Of a stretch of DNA of 64,000 nucleotides, positions 41,003 through 49,868 are shown one piece after another. Within the stretch, counting starts at the first letter, position 1. Each line of letters opens with the position of its first letter. The translations under genes were made by a program, and so were the position numbers. Origin of the DNA: Streptomyces sp. 3214.6 (lineage in GTDB: Bacteria > Actinomycetota > Actinomycetes > Streptomycetales > Streptomycetaceae); NCBI RefSeq assembly GCF_900129855.1, contig NZ_LT670819.1, forward strand, positions 5,828,001 to 5,892,000. Reading direction: 5' to 3'. The notes below the pieces were generated by a model. The model made no database searches, was not told where the DNA came from, and saw only the letters and a list, made by a program, of their open reading frames with translations.

Positions 41003-41469
41003 CCCAGCACCAGCCGTCCGGCCATCTCGCCCAGCCGGATCCGGGCCAGCGCGAGATTGCCGTCCGGCCGGCCCAGCCAGACGTGCAGGAACACGCTGCT
41101 GTCGAAGGACGTCGGCACGAAGCGGAGCACGTGATAGCTGTCCCGGTTGCTGATGATCAGGTCCTCGACCGGTGGATCGGCGATCCCGGCCCCGGTTCCG
41201 GTCCCGGCTCCGGCCCCGGTCCCGGCTCCGGCCCCGGTCCCGGACTCGGTCCCGCCGCCGTGGGCGGCATGGCCCTCGGGCGTGAAGGCGCGCTGTTCAG
41301 TGGTGAGGCGGGCGACCTCGGCGGCCTCGGCGGCGGCCGCCTCGTGGTCGCCGCCGGGGCACTCCCCGACCGCGCCCAGGGCCAGTCCGCTCGTCCAGTC
41401 GACCAGCGCGGCGCCCCGCGCGCCGGGCAGCCGCATGGCCTCCAGTAGACACTCGTCGATTCCGGGCAC
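40999..41469 (-). CDS. Roadblock/LC7 protein with internal Gly/Thr repeat insertion
   Basis: 156 aa, first gene of the roadblock operon. The domain start GIDECLLEAMRLPGARGAALVDWTSGLALGAVG and end DSYHVLRFVPTSFDSSVFLHVWLGRPDGNLALARIRLGEM match the 124-aa paralogue. Between them sits a Gly-Thr-Gly-Ala repeat encoded by alternating GGTTCCGG/GGCCCCGG-type units (about 41185-41255). The insertion falls in the middle of the fold, at a loop between helix and strand. Confidence 0.85.
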   Translation of the reverse strand: MPGIDECLLEAMRLPGARGAALVDWTSGLALGAVGECPGGDHEAAAAEAAEVARLTTEQRAFTPEGHAAHGGGTESGTGAGAGTGAGAGTGTGAGIADPPVEDLIISNRDSYHVLRFVPTSFDSSVFLHVWLGRPDGNLALARIRLGEMAGRLVLG

Positions 41470-41850
41470 CGTTGGCTCCCCTCCTGCCGTCGGTTCGGCT
41501 GAGTGAGGAAGAAGCTACGCAACGTGTGCGCGAGGGGTGAGTCTTCTGGCATTTTCCAGCGGAACATGCTGCCGGGTTACTAGGGTGGGTCGGCTGACCC
41601 CGCATCGGGCCGCGTTCCGGGCCGCGTCGACGCCCATGTCTCCCTTCAACACCGTGCGCCTCGGCGTGCGTCAACGGCGCGCGCGTCCGTCCGGGGTGGT
41701 GAGTGCGGCCGTGCGCGCCCCCTTCTCCCCGTCGTCCTCCCCACCGGCTCCCCGCCGTTCTCCCTATTGACTAGCTCTATTCAGCAAGTCAGGATGTGAA
41801 TAACAACAGCAACAGCCCGCCGGGATCACCCATCCGCAAGGAGGCCGACC
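41470..41850 (+). promoter_or_regulatory. hutU promoter and operator region
   Basis: 381 bp between divergent operons. TTGACT (41769-41774), a 17-bp spacer and CAGGAT (41792-41797) make a good vegetative promoter for the hut operon. The inverted half-sites TGACT (41770-41774) and AGTCA (41789-41793) lie across it and could bind a hut repressor. AAGGAGG near 41839 is the ribosome site. The left part would carry the roadblock promoter; nothing coding is seen. Confidence 0.6.
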
Positions 41851-43515
41851 ATGTCAGGACCCCGCCCCGTACGAGCACCGCGCGGTACGGAACTGAGCGC
41901 CCTGGGATGGCAGCAGGAGGCCGCCCTGCGCATGCTGCAGAACAACCTCGACCCCGAGGTCGCCGAACACCCCGACAAGCTCGTCGTCTACGGCGGCACG
42001 GGCAAGGCGGCCCGTGACTGGCGCTCGTTCGACGCGATGGTGCGCACGCTGCGGACCCTGAAGCAGGACGAGACCATGCTCGTCCAGTCCGGCCGGCCCG
42101 TCGGCGTCATGCAGACCCACGAGTGGGCCCCGCGCGTCCTCATCGCCAACTCCAACCTCGTCGGCGACTGGGCCAACTGGGAGGAGTTCCGCAGGCTGGA
42201 ACAGCTCGGCCTGACGATGTACGGCCAGATGACCGCCGGGTCGTGGATCTACATCGGCACCCAGGGCATCCTCCAGGGCACCTACGAGACCTTCGCCGCC
42301 GTCGCCGCGAAGAAGTTCGGCGGCACGCTCGCCGGCACCATCACCCTGACCGCCGGCCTCGGCGGCATGGGCGGCGCCCAGCCGCTCGCCGTGACGATGA
42401 ACGACGGCGTCGCGATCTGTATCGACGTCGACCCGCGCGCCATCGAACGCCGCATCGAGCACCGCTACCTCGACGTGCGGGCCGACAGCCTGGAGCACGC
42501 CCTCCAACTCGCCGTCGAGGCCCGCGACGCCCGCCGCCCGCTCTCCATCGGCCTCCTCGGCAACGCGGCGGAACTGCTGCCGCGCATGCTCGCCGAGGGC
42601 GCCCCCATCGACATCGTCACCGACCAGACGTCGGCCCACGACCCGCTGTCGTACCTGCCGGTCGGGGTGGACTTCGACGACATGGCGTCGTACGCGGCGA
42701 AGGACCCGGCCGGTTTCACGACCCGGGCCCGCGAGTCGATGGCCCGGCACGTCGAGGCCATGGTCGGCTTCATGGACGCCGGCGCGGAGGTCTTCGACTA
42801 CGGCAACTCCATCCGCGGCGAGGCCCAACTCGCCGGATACGACCGCGCGTTCGCCTTCCCCGGCTTCGTGCCCGCCTACATCCGCCCGCTGTTCTGCGAG
42901 GGCAAGGGCCCCTTCCGCTGGGCCGCGCTGTCCGGCGAGGCCTCCGACATCCACAAGACGGACAAGGCGATCCTCGACCTCTTCCCCGAGAACGAGTCGC
43001 TGCACCGCTGGATCAAGATGGCCGGCGAGCGGGTCCACTTCCAGGGCCTTCCTGCCCGCATCTGCTGGCTCGGCTACGGCGAGCGCGACAAGGCGGGCGA
43101 GCGCTTCAACGACATGGTGGCGTCCGGTGAACTCGCCGCCCCCCTCGCCATCGGCCGCGACCACCTCGACTCCGGCTCCGTCGCCTCCCCGTACCGCGAG
43201 ACCGAGGCCATGCTCGACGGCTCCGACGCGATCGCCGACTGGCCGCTCCTGAACGCGATGGTGAACGTCGCCTCGGGCGCCTCCTGGGTCTCCATCCACC
43301 ACGGCGGCGGCGTCGGCATGGGCCGTTCCATCCACGCCGGCCAGGTGTCCGTGGCGGACGGCACGAAGCTCGCCGGTGAGAAGCTGCGCCGCGTGCTGAC
43401 CAACGACCCCGGCATGGGCGTCATCCGGCACGTCGACGCCGGCTACGACATCGCCGAGACGGCCGCCGATGAGCGGGGCGTGCGGGTACCGATGCGCGAG
43501 GGTGACGACGCGTGA
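41851..43515 (+). CDS. hutU: Urocanate hydratase
   Basis: Second enzyme of histidine degradation: urocanate to 4-imidazolone-5-propionate using tightly bound NAD+ as electrophile. 554 aa, normal. Hallmarks are LQNNLDPEVAEHPDKLVVYGGTGKAARDW near the N-terminus, the NAD-binding TAGLGGMGGAQP, DQTSAHDPLSYLP and the C-terminal ARICWLGYGERDKAG with the active-site Cys and HHGGGVGMGRSIHAG. It leads the operon; its stop overlaps the next start by 4 nt. HutH itself is not in the window. Confidence 0.97.
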   Translation: MSGPRPVRAPRGTELSALGWQQEAALRMLQNNLDPEVAEHPDKLVVYGGTGKAARDWRSFDAMVRTLRTLKQDETMLVQSGRPVGVMQTHEWAPRVLIANSNLVGDWANWEEFRRLEQLGLTMYGQMTAGSWIYIGTQGILQGTYETFAAVAAKKFGGTLAGTITLTAGLGGMGGAQPLAVTMNDGVAICIDVDPRAIERRIEHRYLDVRADSLEHALQLAVEARDARRPLSIGLLGNAAELLPRMLAEGAPIDIVTDQTSAHDPLSYLPVGVDFDDMASYAAKDPAGFTTRARESMARHVEAMVGFMDAGAEVFDYGNSIRGEAQLAGYDRAFAFPGFVPAYIRPLFCEGKGPFRWAALSGEASDIHKTDKAILDLFPENESLHRWIKMAGERVHFQGLPARICWLGYGERDKAGERFNDMVASGELAAPLAIGRDHLDSGSVASPYRETEAMLDGSDAIADWPLLNAMVNVASGASWVSIHHGGGVGMGRSIHAGQVSVADGTKLAGEKLRRVLTNDPGMGVIRHVDAGYDIAETAADERGVRVPMREGDDA

Positions 43516-44819
43516 CCCTTCCGGGAGATGGGCGGAACGGCAACTCTCCGGCGGGGGCTGGGCTCTCGTCGCCGAGCGAGGGGCCGGCGGGTGGTGGCTC
43601 CTTCCACGAGATGTGGCGTGAGCTGCTTCCCATCGGGCGGCATCACGACTCTCAGGGCTATCGGCGGTTTGCCTGGACGGCCGCCGATGCCGAGTGCCGG
43701 GCCTGGTTCAAGGAGCAGGCCGAGGGGCGGGGGCTGGCGTACGAGATCGACCGGAACGGGAACCAGTGGGCCTGGCTCGGGGATCCGCGCGCCGGGGATG
43801 CCGTCGTCACCGGGTCGCATCTCGACTCCGTGCCGGACGGCGGCGCCTTCGACGGGCCCCTCGGTGTCGTGTCCTCCTTCGCCGCGCTCGACGAACTCCG
43901 CGCGCGGGGCGTCACGTTCACCAAGCCCCTCGCCCTGGTCAACTTCGGCGACGAGGAGGGCGCCCGCTTCGGGCTCGCCTGCGTCGGCTCCCGGCTCGCC
44001 GCCGGGCAGCTCACCGTCGAGCAGGCGCACCGGCTCACCGACGGCGACGGGGTCACTCTCCCGCGGGCCATGGAGGCCGCCGGGTACGACCCCGACGCCA
44101 TCGGCGCGGACCCGGAGCGGCTCGCCCGCATCGGCGCGTTCGTCGAGCTGCACGTCGAGCAGGGCCGTGCCCTCGACCTGAGCGGGGACCAGGTGGGCAT
44201 CGCCAGCGCCATCTGGCCGCACGGGCGCTGGCGGTTCGACTTCCGGGGCGAGGCCAACCACGCCGGCACCACCCGCCTCGTGGACCGCCGCGACCCGATG
44301 CTGTCGTACGCGGAGACGGTCCTCGCCGCCCGCCGCGAGGCCCGGCTCGCGGGCGCCGTAGCCACCTTCGGCAAGATCTCCGTCGAGCCCAACGGAGTCA
44401 ACGCCATCCCCTCCCTGGTGCGCGGCTGGCTCGACTCCCGCGCCGCCGACCAGGCCACCCTCGACACAGTGGTCACGGGCATCGAGCAGGCCGCCCGTGA
44501 GTACGCTGTCGCCCAGGGCGTCGATCTCGACGTCGTCCGTGAGTCGTTCACGCCCGTCGTCGAGTTCGACCACGCCCTGCGCGACGAACTCGCCCGCATC
44601 CTCGGCAAGGACAAGGACACCGACCTCACGGTCCCCGTCCTCGGCACCGGCGCCGGACACGACGCCGGGATCCTCTCCGGGACCGTGCCGACCGCCATGC
44701 TGTTCGTGCGCAACCCCACGGGCGTCTCGCACTCCCCGGCCGAGTTCGCCGCCGAGGACGACTGCGTGGCCGGGGTGCACGCCCTCGCCGACGTACTGGA
44801 AGGACTGGCCTGCCGGTGA
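43512..44819 (+). CDS. M20-family amidohydrolase (annotated allantoate amidohydrolase type), probable N-formylglutamate hydrolase
   Basis: Dinuclear metallopeptidase fold: VVTGSHLDSVPDGGAFDGPLGV carries the first metal His/Asp, FGDEEGARFG the Glu-Glu pair, ELHVEQG a further ligand, and GAGHDAGIL the last His. It belongs to the beta-ureidopropionase/allantoate amidohydrolase branch. Sequence resemblance alone would suggest allantoate, but it is translationally coupled (4-nt overlaps) between hutU and hutF, and no hutG is present. I infer it hydrolyses the HutF product N-formyl-L-glutamate to formate and glutamate. GTG start at 43512. Confidence 0.85.
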   Translation: MTLPGDGRNGNSPAGAGLSSPSEGPAGGGSFHEMWRELLPIGRHHDSQGYRRFAWTAADAECRAWFKEQAEGRGLAYEIDRNGNQWAWLGDPRAGDAVVTGSHLDSVPDGGAFDGPLGVVSSFAALDELRARGVTFTKPLALVNFGDEEGARFGLACVGSRLAAGQLTVEQAHRLTDGDGVTLPRAMEAAGYDPDAIGADPERLARIGAFVELHVEQGRALDLSGDQVGIASAIWPHGRWRFDFRGEANHAGTTRLVDRRDPMLSYAETVLAARREARLAGAVATFGKISVEPNGVNAIPSLVRGWLDSRAADQATLDTVVTGIEQAAREYAVAQGVDLDVVRESFTPVVEFDHALRDELARILGKDKDTDLTVPVLGTGAGHDAGILSGTVPTAMLFVRNPTGVSHSPAEFAAEDDCVAGVHALADVLEGLACR

Positions 44820-46189
44820 CCCCCACGCAGCGGACACGGACGTACTGGCTGGAGCATGCCTGGCTCGACACGAACGTCGAGCCGGGCGTCGCCCTCACGG
44901 TGTCGACGAGCGGCTCAGGCGCGGGGACGGGCGGCCGCATCACCGACGTCCGCACGGGCGTCGACTCCCCGCCGCCCGGCGCCGAGATCCTGCGCGGGCT
45001 GACCCTTCCGGGCCTGGCGAACACCCACAGCCACGCCTTCCACCGTGCCCTGCGCGGCACCGTCCAGGTCGGCTCCGGCACCTTCTGGACCTGGCGCGAG
45101 GTCATGTACTCGGTCGCCGACCGGCTGACCCCGGAGACCTACCACCAGCTGGCTCGCGCCGTGTACGCCGAGATGGCGCTGGCCGGCATCACGGCCGTCG
45201 GCGAGTTCCACTATCTGCACCACGCCCCCGGCGGCGCCCCGTACGCCGACCCCAACGCCATGGGCGAGGCCCTGATCGAGGCCGCCGCCGAAGCCGGCAT
45301 CCGCATCACCCTCCTCGACACCGCCTACCTTTCCTCCGGCTTCGGACAGCCGCCCAACGCCCACCAGCTCCGCTTCTCCGACGGCGACGCGGACGCCTGG
45401 GCCGAACGCTGTTCACTTCTCAAGGAACGGGATCACGCGAGGATCGGGGCGGCCGTCCACTCCGTACGGGCCGTGCCCGCCGACCAGTTGGCAACCGTGG
45501 CGCGCTGGGCGGAGGAGCGCCGGGCGCCGCTGCATGTGCACCTGTCCGAGCAGACCGCCGAGAACGACGCCTGCCGCGCCGCGCACGGCCGCACGCCCAC
45601 CCAGCTCCTCGCCGACCACGGCGTCCTCGGCCCGCGCACCACCGGCGTGCACAACACCCACCTCACCGACGAGGACATCGCCCTCCTCGGCCGCACCGGC
45701 ACCGGCACCTGCATGTGCCCGACGACCGAACGCGACCTCGCCGACGGCATCGGCCCGGCCGTCGCCCTCCAGGCCGCGGGCTCGCCCCTCTCCCTCGGCT
45801 CCGACAGCCACGCCGTCATCGACCTGCTCGAAGAGGCGCGCGCGATGGAGCTGAACGAGCGGCTGCGCACCCGCACCCGCGGTCACTGGACGGCGGCCGC
45901 CCTGCTGCGCGCCGCCTCCGCCGACGGCCACGCCGCCCTCGGCAACCCGGACACGGGCAGCCTGGAGGTCGGTTCGGCCGCCGACTTCACGACGATCGCC
46001 CTCGACTCGGTCAGGACGGCCGGCCCGGTGCCCAGGCTCGGCGCCGAGACGGCCGTATTCGCGGCGACCGCGGCGGACGTACGGCATACGGTCGTCGCCG
46101 GACGTCACGTCGTACGCGACGGGGCGCACACGCTCGTACCGGACGTGCCGCAGGCCCTCGCGCGGGCCGTGGCAGCCCTGCGCGCGTAG
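44816..46189 (+). CDS. hutF: N-formimidoyl-L-glutamate deiminase
   Basis: Amidohydrolase-superfamily enzyme turning N-formimidoylglutamate into N-formylglutamate and ammonia. GLANTHSHAFHRALRG gives the first metal-binding His pair, VHLSEQTAEN the next His, GVHNTHL another, and LGSDSHAVIDLLEEARAME the catalytic Asp; the SDSHA and EQ motifs are those of HutF rather than guanine deaminase. 457 aa. GTG start overlaps the M20 stop. Presence of HutF marks the five-step hut pathway with formate release. Confidence 0.93.
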   Translation: MTPTQRTRTYWLEHAWLDTNVEPGVALTVSTSGSGAGTGGRITDVRTGVDSPPPGAEILRGLTLPGLANTHSHAFHRALRGTVQVGSGTFWTWREVMYSVADRLTPETYHQLARAVYAEMALAGITAVGEFHYLHHAPGGAPYADPNAMGEALIEAAAEAGIRITLLDTAYLSSGFGQPPNAHQLRFSDGDADAWAERCSLLKERDHARIGAAVHSVRAVPADQLATVARWAEERRAPLHVHLSEQTAENDACRAAHGRTPTQLLADHGVLGPRTTGVHNTHLTDEDIALLGRTGTGTCMCPTTERDLADGIGPAVALQAAGSPLSLGSDSHAVIDLLEEARAMELNERLRTRTRGHWTAAALLRAASADGHAALGNPDTGSLEVGSAADFTTIALDSVRTAGPVPRLGAETAVFAATAADVRHTVVAGRHVVRDGAHTLVPDVPQALARAVAALRA

Positions 46190-46236
46190 CGACCACAGGA
46201 CCCCGCCCCCACGAGGACACGACCGAGGACACGACG

Positions 46237-47424
46237 ATGAGCAGCAGCACCGGCACGACCACCGTCATCACCAACATCGCCACGCTGGTCACCAACGACC
46301 CCTCCCTCGGAGACGGCTCCCCTCTCGGACTGATCCAGGACGCGGCCGTCGTCATCGACGGCGACCGCGTCGCGTGGACCGGTGAATCAAGCAAAGCACC
46401 CGCCACTGACAATCGGGTCGACGCGGGCCGCCGGGCGGTGCTCCCGGGCTTCGTCGACTCCCACTCCCACCTGGTCTTCGCGGGCGACCGCACGCAGGAG
46501 TTCAACGCCCGCATGTCGGGCCGCGGTTACACGGCGGGCGGCATCCGCACGACGGTCGCGGCGACGCGAGCGGCGAGCGACGAGGAACTCGAAGCGAACG
46601 TCGTCCGTTTCCTCGCCGAGGCCCTCCGTCAGGGCACCACCACCTTCGAGACCAAGTCCGGCTACGGCCTCACCGTCGCCGACGAGGCCCGCGCCCTGCG
46701 CCTCGCGGCGAAGCACACCGACGAGGTGACGTACCTCGGCGCGCACATCGTCTCCCCCGACTACGCCGACGACCCGGCCGCATACGTAGCCCTCGTCACC
46801 GGCGAGATGCTCGACGCCTGCGCCCCGCACGCCCGCTGGATCGACGTGTTCTGCGAGAAGGGCGCGTTCGACGGCGACCAGGCCCGCGCGATCCTCACCG
46901 CCGGCAAGGCCAAGGGCCTGCACCCCCGCATCCACGCCAACCAGCTCTCCTACGGCCCCGGCGTGCAGTTGGCGGTCGAGCTGGACGCGGCCAGCGCCGA
47001 CCACTGCACCCATCTCACCGACGCGGACGTGGACGCGCTGGCGAACGGGAGCACGGTCGCCACGCTCCTGCCCGGCGCGGAGTTCTCCACGCGAGCGGAG
47101 TGGCCGAATGCCCGCCGCCTGCTGGACGCGGGCGTCACCGTCGCCCTCTCCACGGACTGCAACCCGGGCTCGTCCTTCACCTCGTCCGTGCCGTTCTGCG
47201 TCGCGCTCGCCGTCCGGGACATGCGGATGACGCCGGACGAGGCGGTGTGGTCGGCGACGGCGGGCGGCGCGGCGGCCCTGCGTCGCACGGACGTGGGCCG
47301 CGTGACCCCGGGCGCGTACGCCGACCTGACCCTGCTGGACGCCCCGAGCCACGTCCACCTGGCCTACCGCCCGGGCGTGCCACTGGTGTCGGGGGTATGG
47401 CGGCGCGGCCGACGAGTCGTCTGA
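46237..47424 (+). CDS. hutI: Imidazolonepropionase
   Basis: Third hut enzyme, opening 4-imidazolone-5-propionate to N-formimidoylglutamate. 395 aa from ATG 46237. It shows LPGFVDSHSHLVFAGDRTQEF (HxH metal site), TTTFETKSGYGL, a histidine ligand in IHANQLSYG, SADHCTHL, and the Asp in ALSTDCNPGSSF. It is separated by 47 bp from hutF, the only gap in the operon. Its last 61 bp overlap the 3' end of the convergent EamA transporter gene. Confidence 0.96.
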   Translation: MSSSTGTTTVITNIATLVTNDPSLGDGSPLGLIQDAAVVIDGDRVAWTGESSKAPATDNRVDAGRRAVLPGFVDSHSHLVFAGDRTQEFNARMSGRGYTAGGIRTTVAATRAASDEELEANVVRFLAEALRQGTTTFETKSGYGLTVADEARALRLAAKHTDEVTYLGAHIVSPDYADDPAAYVALVTGEMLDACAPHARWIDVFCEKGAFDGDQARAILTAGKAKGLHPRIHANQLSYGPGVQLAVELDAASADHCTHLTDADVDALANGSTVATLLPGAEFSTRAEWPNARRLLDAGVTVALSTDCNPGSSFTSSVPFCVALAVRDMRMTPDEAVWSATAGGAAALRRTDVGRVTPGAYADLTLLDAPSHVHLAYRPGVPLVSGVWRRGRRVV

Positions 47425-48353
47425 GCAGGGACCGCCCCCGATCCCCGCCCCCGGTCCGCGACCGTCCGCCCCCACCCGGTGCCGACGAGCACGAGCACCG
47501 CGCCCACGTAGCCGAGCCATCCCGGCCGGTCCCCGGCGAGCGCGATGCCGACGGCCGCCGCCCACACCGGCTCGGTGCCCAACAGCAGACTGACCCGGGA
47601 CGGTGACGTACGGCGGACCGCCCACATCTGCACGAAGAACGCGAACAGCGTGCAGAACGCGGAGAGATAGACCAGACCGAGCCAGTCCCCGGCGTCGAAG
47701 TCCGCGGCGGCGGCCCACGGCGACGCGCCCGTCCCCGGCACCGCCACCAGCACCGCGAACACGGCCACCGCACCGCCCAGTTGGACGGTCGTCAGCGACA
47801 ACGCGTCGGCCCCGCGCACCGACTCCATGCGGGCCATGGCCAGCACGTGCACGGTCCGCGCGACGGCGGCCCCCAGCATCAGCAGATCGCCGCCGGAGGG
47901 CGCGGTGAACCCGGCCCCCTGCGTCAGCAGCGCCACGCCGAGCACCGACAGCCCGGCCGCCGCGAGGAAGGCCCCCGGCAGCCGCACCCTCCGCACCCCG
48001 CTCTCCGCGAGCGGCGTGAACACCATGGTCAGACTGATGATCAGCCCCGCGTTGGTCGCGGAGGTGTGCACGACCCCGTACGTCTCCAGCACAAAGATCC
48101 CGGCCAGGATCACCCCCAACCCCACGGCCCCACGCCATTGCGTGCCGCTCAACGCCCGCAGCCGCCGCCACCCCGCCACGACCAGCACCGGCAACACCAC
48201 AGCGAACCGCAGCACCAGCACGGCCAGCACGGTGCCAGAGGTCGTGACCCCCTTCGCCGCGAGATAACTGGACCCCCACACGACGGCGACCAACAGAACG
48301 GGAACATCGGCGAGCCGGGACGGGACGGCGGACGCAGCGGGGGAGTGGGCCAC
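47364..48353 (-). CDS. EamA/DMT-superfamily transporter
   Basis: About ten transmembrane helices in two EamA repeats (PVLLVAVVWGSSYLAAKGVTTSG; LGLVYLSAFCTLFAFFVQMWAVRRTSPSRVSLLLGTEPVWAAAVGI). It probably exports an amino acid or small metabolite. The start is either GTG 48353 (AGGAG four bases before) or GTG 48365; I take 48353. The C-terminal 35 residues are basic and unfolded, and are encoded in the overlap with hutI, so read-through extension may have created this tail. Confidence 0.88.
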   Translation of the reverse strand: MAHSPAASAVPSRLADVPVLLVAVVWGSSYLAAKGVTTSGTVLAVLVLRFAVVLPVLVVAGWRRLRALSGTQWRGAVGLGVILAGIFVLETYGVVHTSATNAGLIISLTMVFTPLAESGVRRVRLPGAFLAAAGLSVLGVALLTQGAGFTAPSGGDLLMLGAAVARTVHVLAMARMESVRGADALSLTTVQLGGAVAVFAVLVAVPGTGASPWAAAADFDAGDWLGLVYLSAFCTLFAFFVQMWAVRRTSPSRVSLLLGTEPVWAAAVGIALAGDRPGWLGYVGAVLVLVGTGWGRTVADRGRGSGAVPAQTTRRPRRHTPDTSGTPGR

Positions 48354-48522
48354 GGGGCTCCTCACGGACGGACGACGTGACTGGCCCAGCGGCTCTGCTG
48401 GTCAGAGGGCCGGGCCAGAGTAGTCAGCGGGAGGAATCCGGCCAACGGGTTTTCACGATGAGGACAGGGGTCGCGACCGAACCAGGTCGACGGCGGTCGT
48501 CGCCTTACCCGATCATGCGCAT

Positions 48523-49038
48523 ATGCCGCTGAGAGACACCCTTGCCCGAGTTGACGGGGACCTGGCCGCCGGCCGGGTCCCCGTCGCGCGCCAGCGCCTG
48601 CGTGGGCTGGTGTCGTCCTTCCCGGACGACCTGACGCTTCGCCGCCGACTGGCGGACGTGTACCGACTGTACGGAGAGCCCGCGGAAGCGGGTCGCTGGA
48701 TGTACCTCGAAGAGGACCGCGACGCAGCCGAGACCTCCGCCTTCGAGGCGAGGTACGACACAGCTCCGAAGCGCATGCAGGCACTTGCCTGGCGGGGCCC
48801 CGAGTCGCTTGCCGATTCGGCTTTCGCCAGAGAGCAACTGGCAGCAGTGCGAGTGGACTGCTCCGAGGCCATGGGACGCCCTGTCGACTGGGACACGGTG
48901 CCGTCTGGGCCGTCCAGCGGAAAGGCAGACAGCAGGGGAAGCAAGTTCGTCGATTTCCTGGCAGGGGCCGGATGCCTGGTGACGGCCCTCGCGTTTTTCG
49001 CGATCTGGGTGAACGGACTCGTCGCTCTCTTCGACTGA
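48523..49038 (+). CDS. DUF6584-like protein with C-terminal membrane helix
   Basis: 171 aa. The first 85 residues (LARVDGDLAAGRVPVARQRLRGLVSSFPDDLTLRRRLADVYRLYGEPAEAGRWMYLE) are TPR-like and match, from memory, the streptomycete DUF6584 family. The end (FLAGAGCLVTALAFFAIWVNGLVAL) is a membrane helix. Function unknown; related proteins are sometimes annotated as immunity-like. Some codons (TGT, GCT, CGA) are less G/C-ended than neighbours, consistent with the accessory character of 48.4-50.1 kb. Confidence 0.75.
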   Translation: MPLRDTLARVDGDLAAGRVPVARQRLRGLVSSFPDDLTLRRRLADVYRLYGEPAEAGRWMYLEEDRDAAETSAFEARYDTAPKRMQALAWRGPESLADSAFAREQLAAVRVDCSEAMGRPVDWDTVPSGPSSGKADSRGSKFVDFLAGAGCLVTALAFFAIWVNGLVALFD

Positions 49039-49039
49039 C

Positions 49040-49246
49040 TCAGCCGAGGGGGCGGCCGGGCAGTGAACGGGTGCGTATGGCGTGCAGGAGGTGGGTGAGG
49101 GGGGTGTGGGTGGTGGTGAGGATGGTGGTGGGGTCGTCGGATTCGCGGAGGTGGAGGGTGGTGGGGGTGGAGGCGAGTTCGATGCAGTTGTTGCCGTCGC
49201 CGCCGCCGGAGAAGGACGACTTCTGCCAAGTGTCGGGAGCGGTCAT
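49040..49246 (-). CDS. DUF397 protein
   Basis: 68-aa DUF397 protein, the usual small partner of XRE/DUF5753 regulators in Streptomyces (WhiJ-like pairs). The family core WQKSSFSGGGDGNNCIELA is intact; the C-terminal half is unusually Thr/His rich (TTILTTTHTPLTHLLHA). It begins 8 bp after the stop of the DUF5753 gene, the normal arrangement. Confidence 0.9.
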   Translation of the reverse strand: MTAPDTWQKSSFSGGGDGNNCIELASTPTTLHLRESDDPTTILTTTHTPLTHLLHAIRTRSLPGRPLG

Positions 49247-49254
49247 GCTGCGCC

Positions 49255-49868
49255 TCACAGTTCCTTCGCGAGTCGGTGGATGAGGTCACGCGAGCGTTCG
49301 GGATCGAGTGACGCGGCCTCCACTTTACGGAAGAGCGTTCGAAACGCTGCGAGTTGGGCTTCGGAGTCGACGAACCCCGTGCCGTGGGGTGCGTCGCGTA
49401 CGACTGTGTCCAGTTTGGGCAGGGCACCGCCCGCGTACATCATCGTGCTCCACGCCCCTGCGAAGCTGTCGAGGTCGAAGGGGACGACCCGTACGGTGAC
49501 GTGGTCTGCGTCGGAGATTTCCAGGACGCGGGTGAGCTGGGCGCGTGCGGCTGCCCGGTCGCCGACCCTGATGCGCAGTGCGGCCTCGTGGATCACCGCC
49601 TCGTAGGGGATGGCCGCGGGACCTTCGATGACAGCTCGCCGTCGCATCCGGTGCTCGACCCGCAGTTCGGTGTCCGTGTGCGGGAGTTCAGGCACTCGGT
49701 ACGAGAAGACGGCGTGTGCGTAGGCCTCCGTCTGGAGCAGGCCGGGGATGTTCAGGGACTCCACGTCGCGCCGGTGCGTCGCATGGTGCTCCAGCTCGGC
49801 GATGTCGAGGAACGACGCGGGCAGCCGACCCCGGTACTGCTCCCACCAGCCCCGTGTACGGTCGGTCG
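49255..49868 (-). pseudogene. 5'-truncated XRE/DUF5753 regulator
   Basis: The frame reads GWWEQYRGRLPASFLDIAELEHHATHRRDVESLNIPGLLQTEAYA and continues through a complete DUF5753 domain to a normal end. Full-length family members have about 80-90 residues of helix-turn-helix before GWWE. Here the upstream sequence in this frame (EPFVEQTPGVGDLAGAVEPD...) is not an HTH and belongs to the antisense of another gene. The DNA-binding half is therefore lost. The downstream DUF397 gene is intact. A truncated product could still be made from an internal or upstream start, but it could not bind DNA in the usual way. Confidence 0.7.

Noticed and set aside
41537..41770. Plus-strand 77-codon frame upstream of hutU
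   Set aside because: No ribosome site, weak codon bias, and it runs into the hutU promoter.
43512..44819. Purine (allantoin) catabolism from the amidohydrolase annotation
   Set aside because: No allantoinase, ureidoglycolate or uricase gene is nearby, and the gene is coupled to hut genes on both sides.
44497..47424. A 975-codon plus-strand frame joining hutF and hutI
   Set aside because: Only the last 395 codons are real (hutI). The part over hutF is out of frame with a convincing amidohydrolase.
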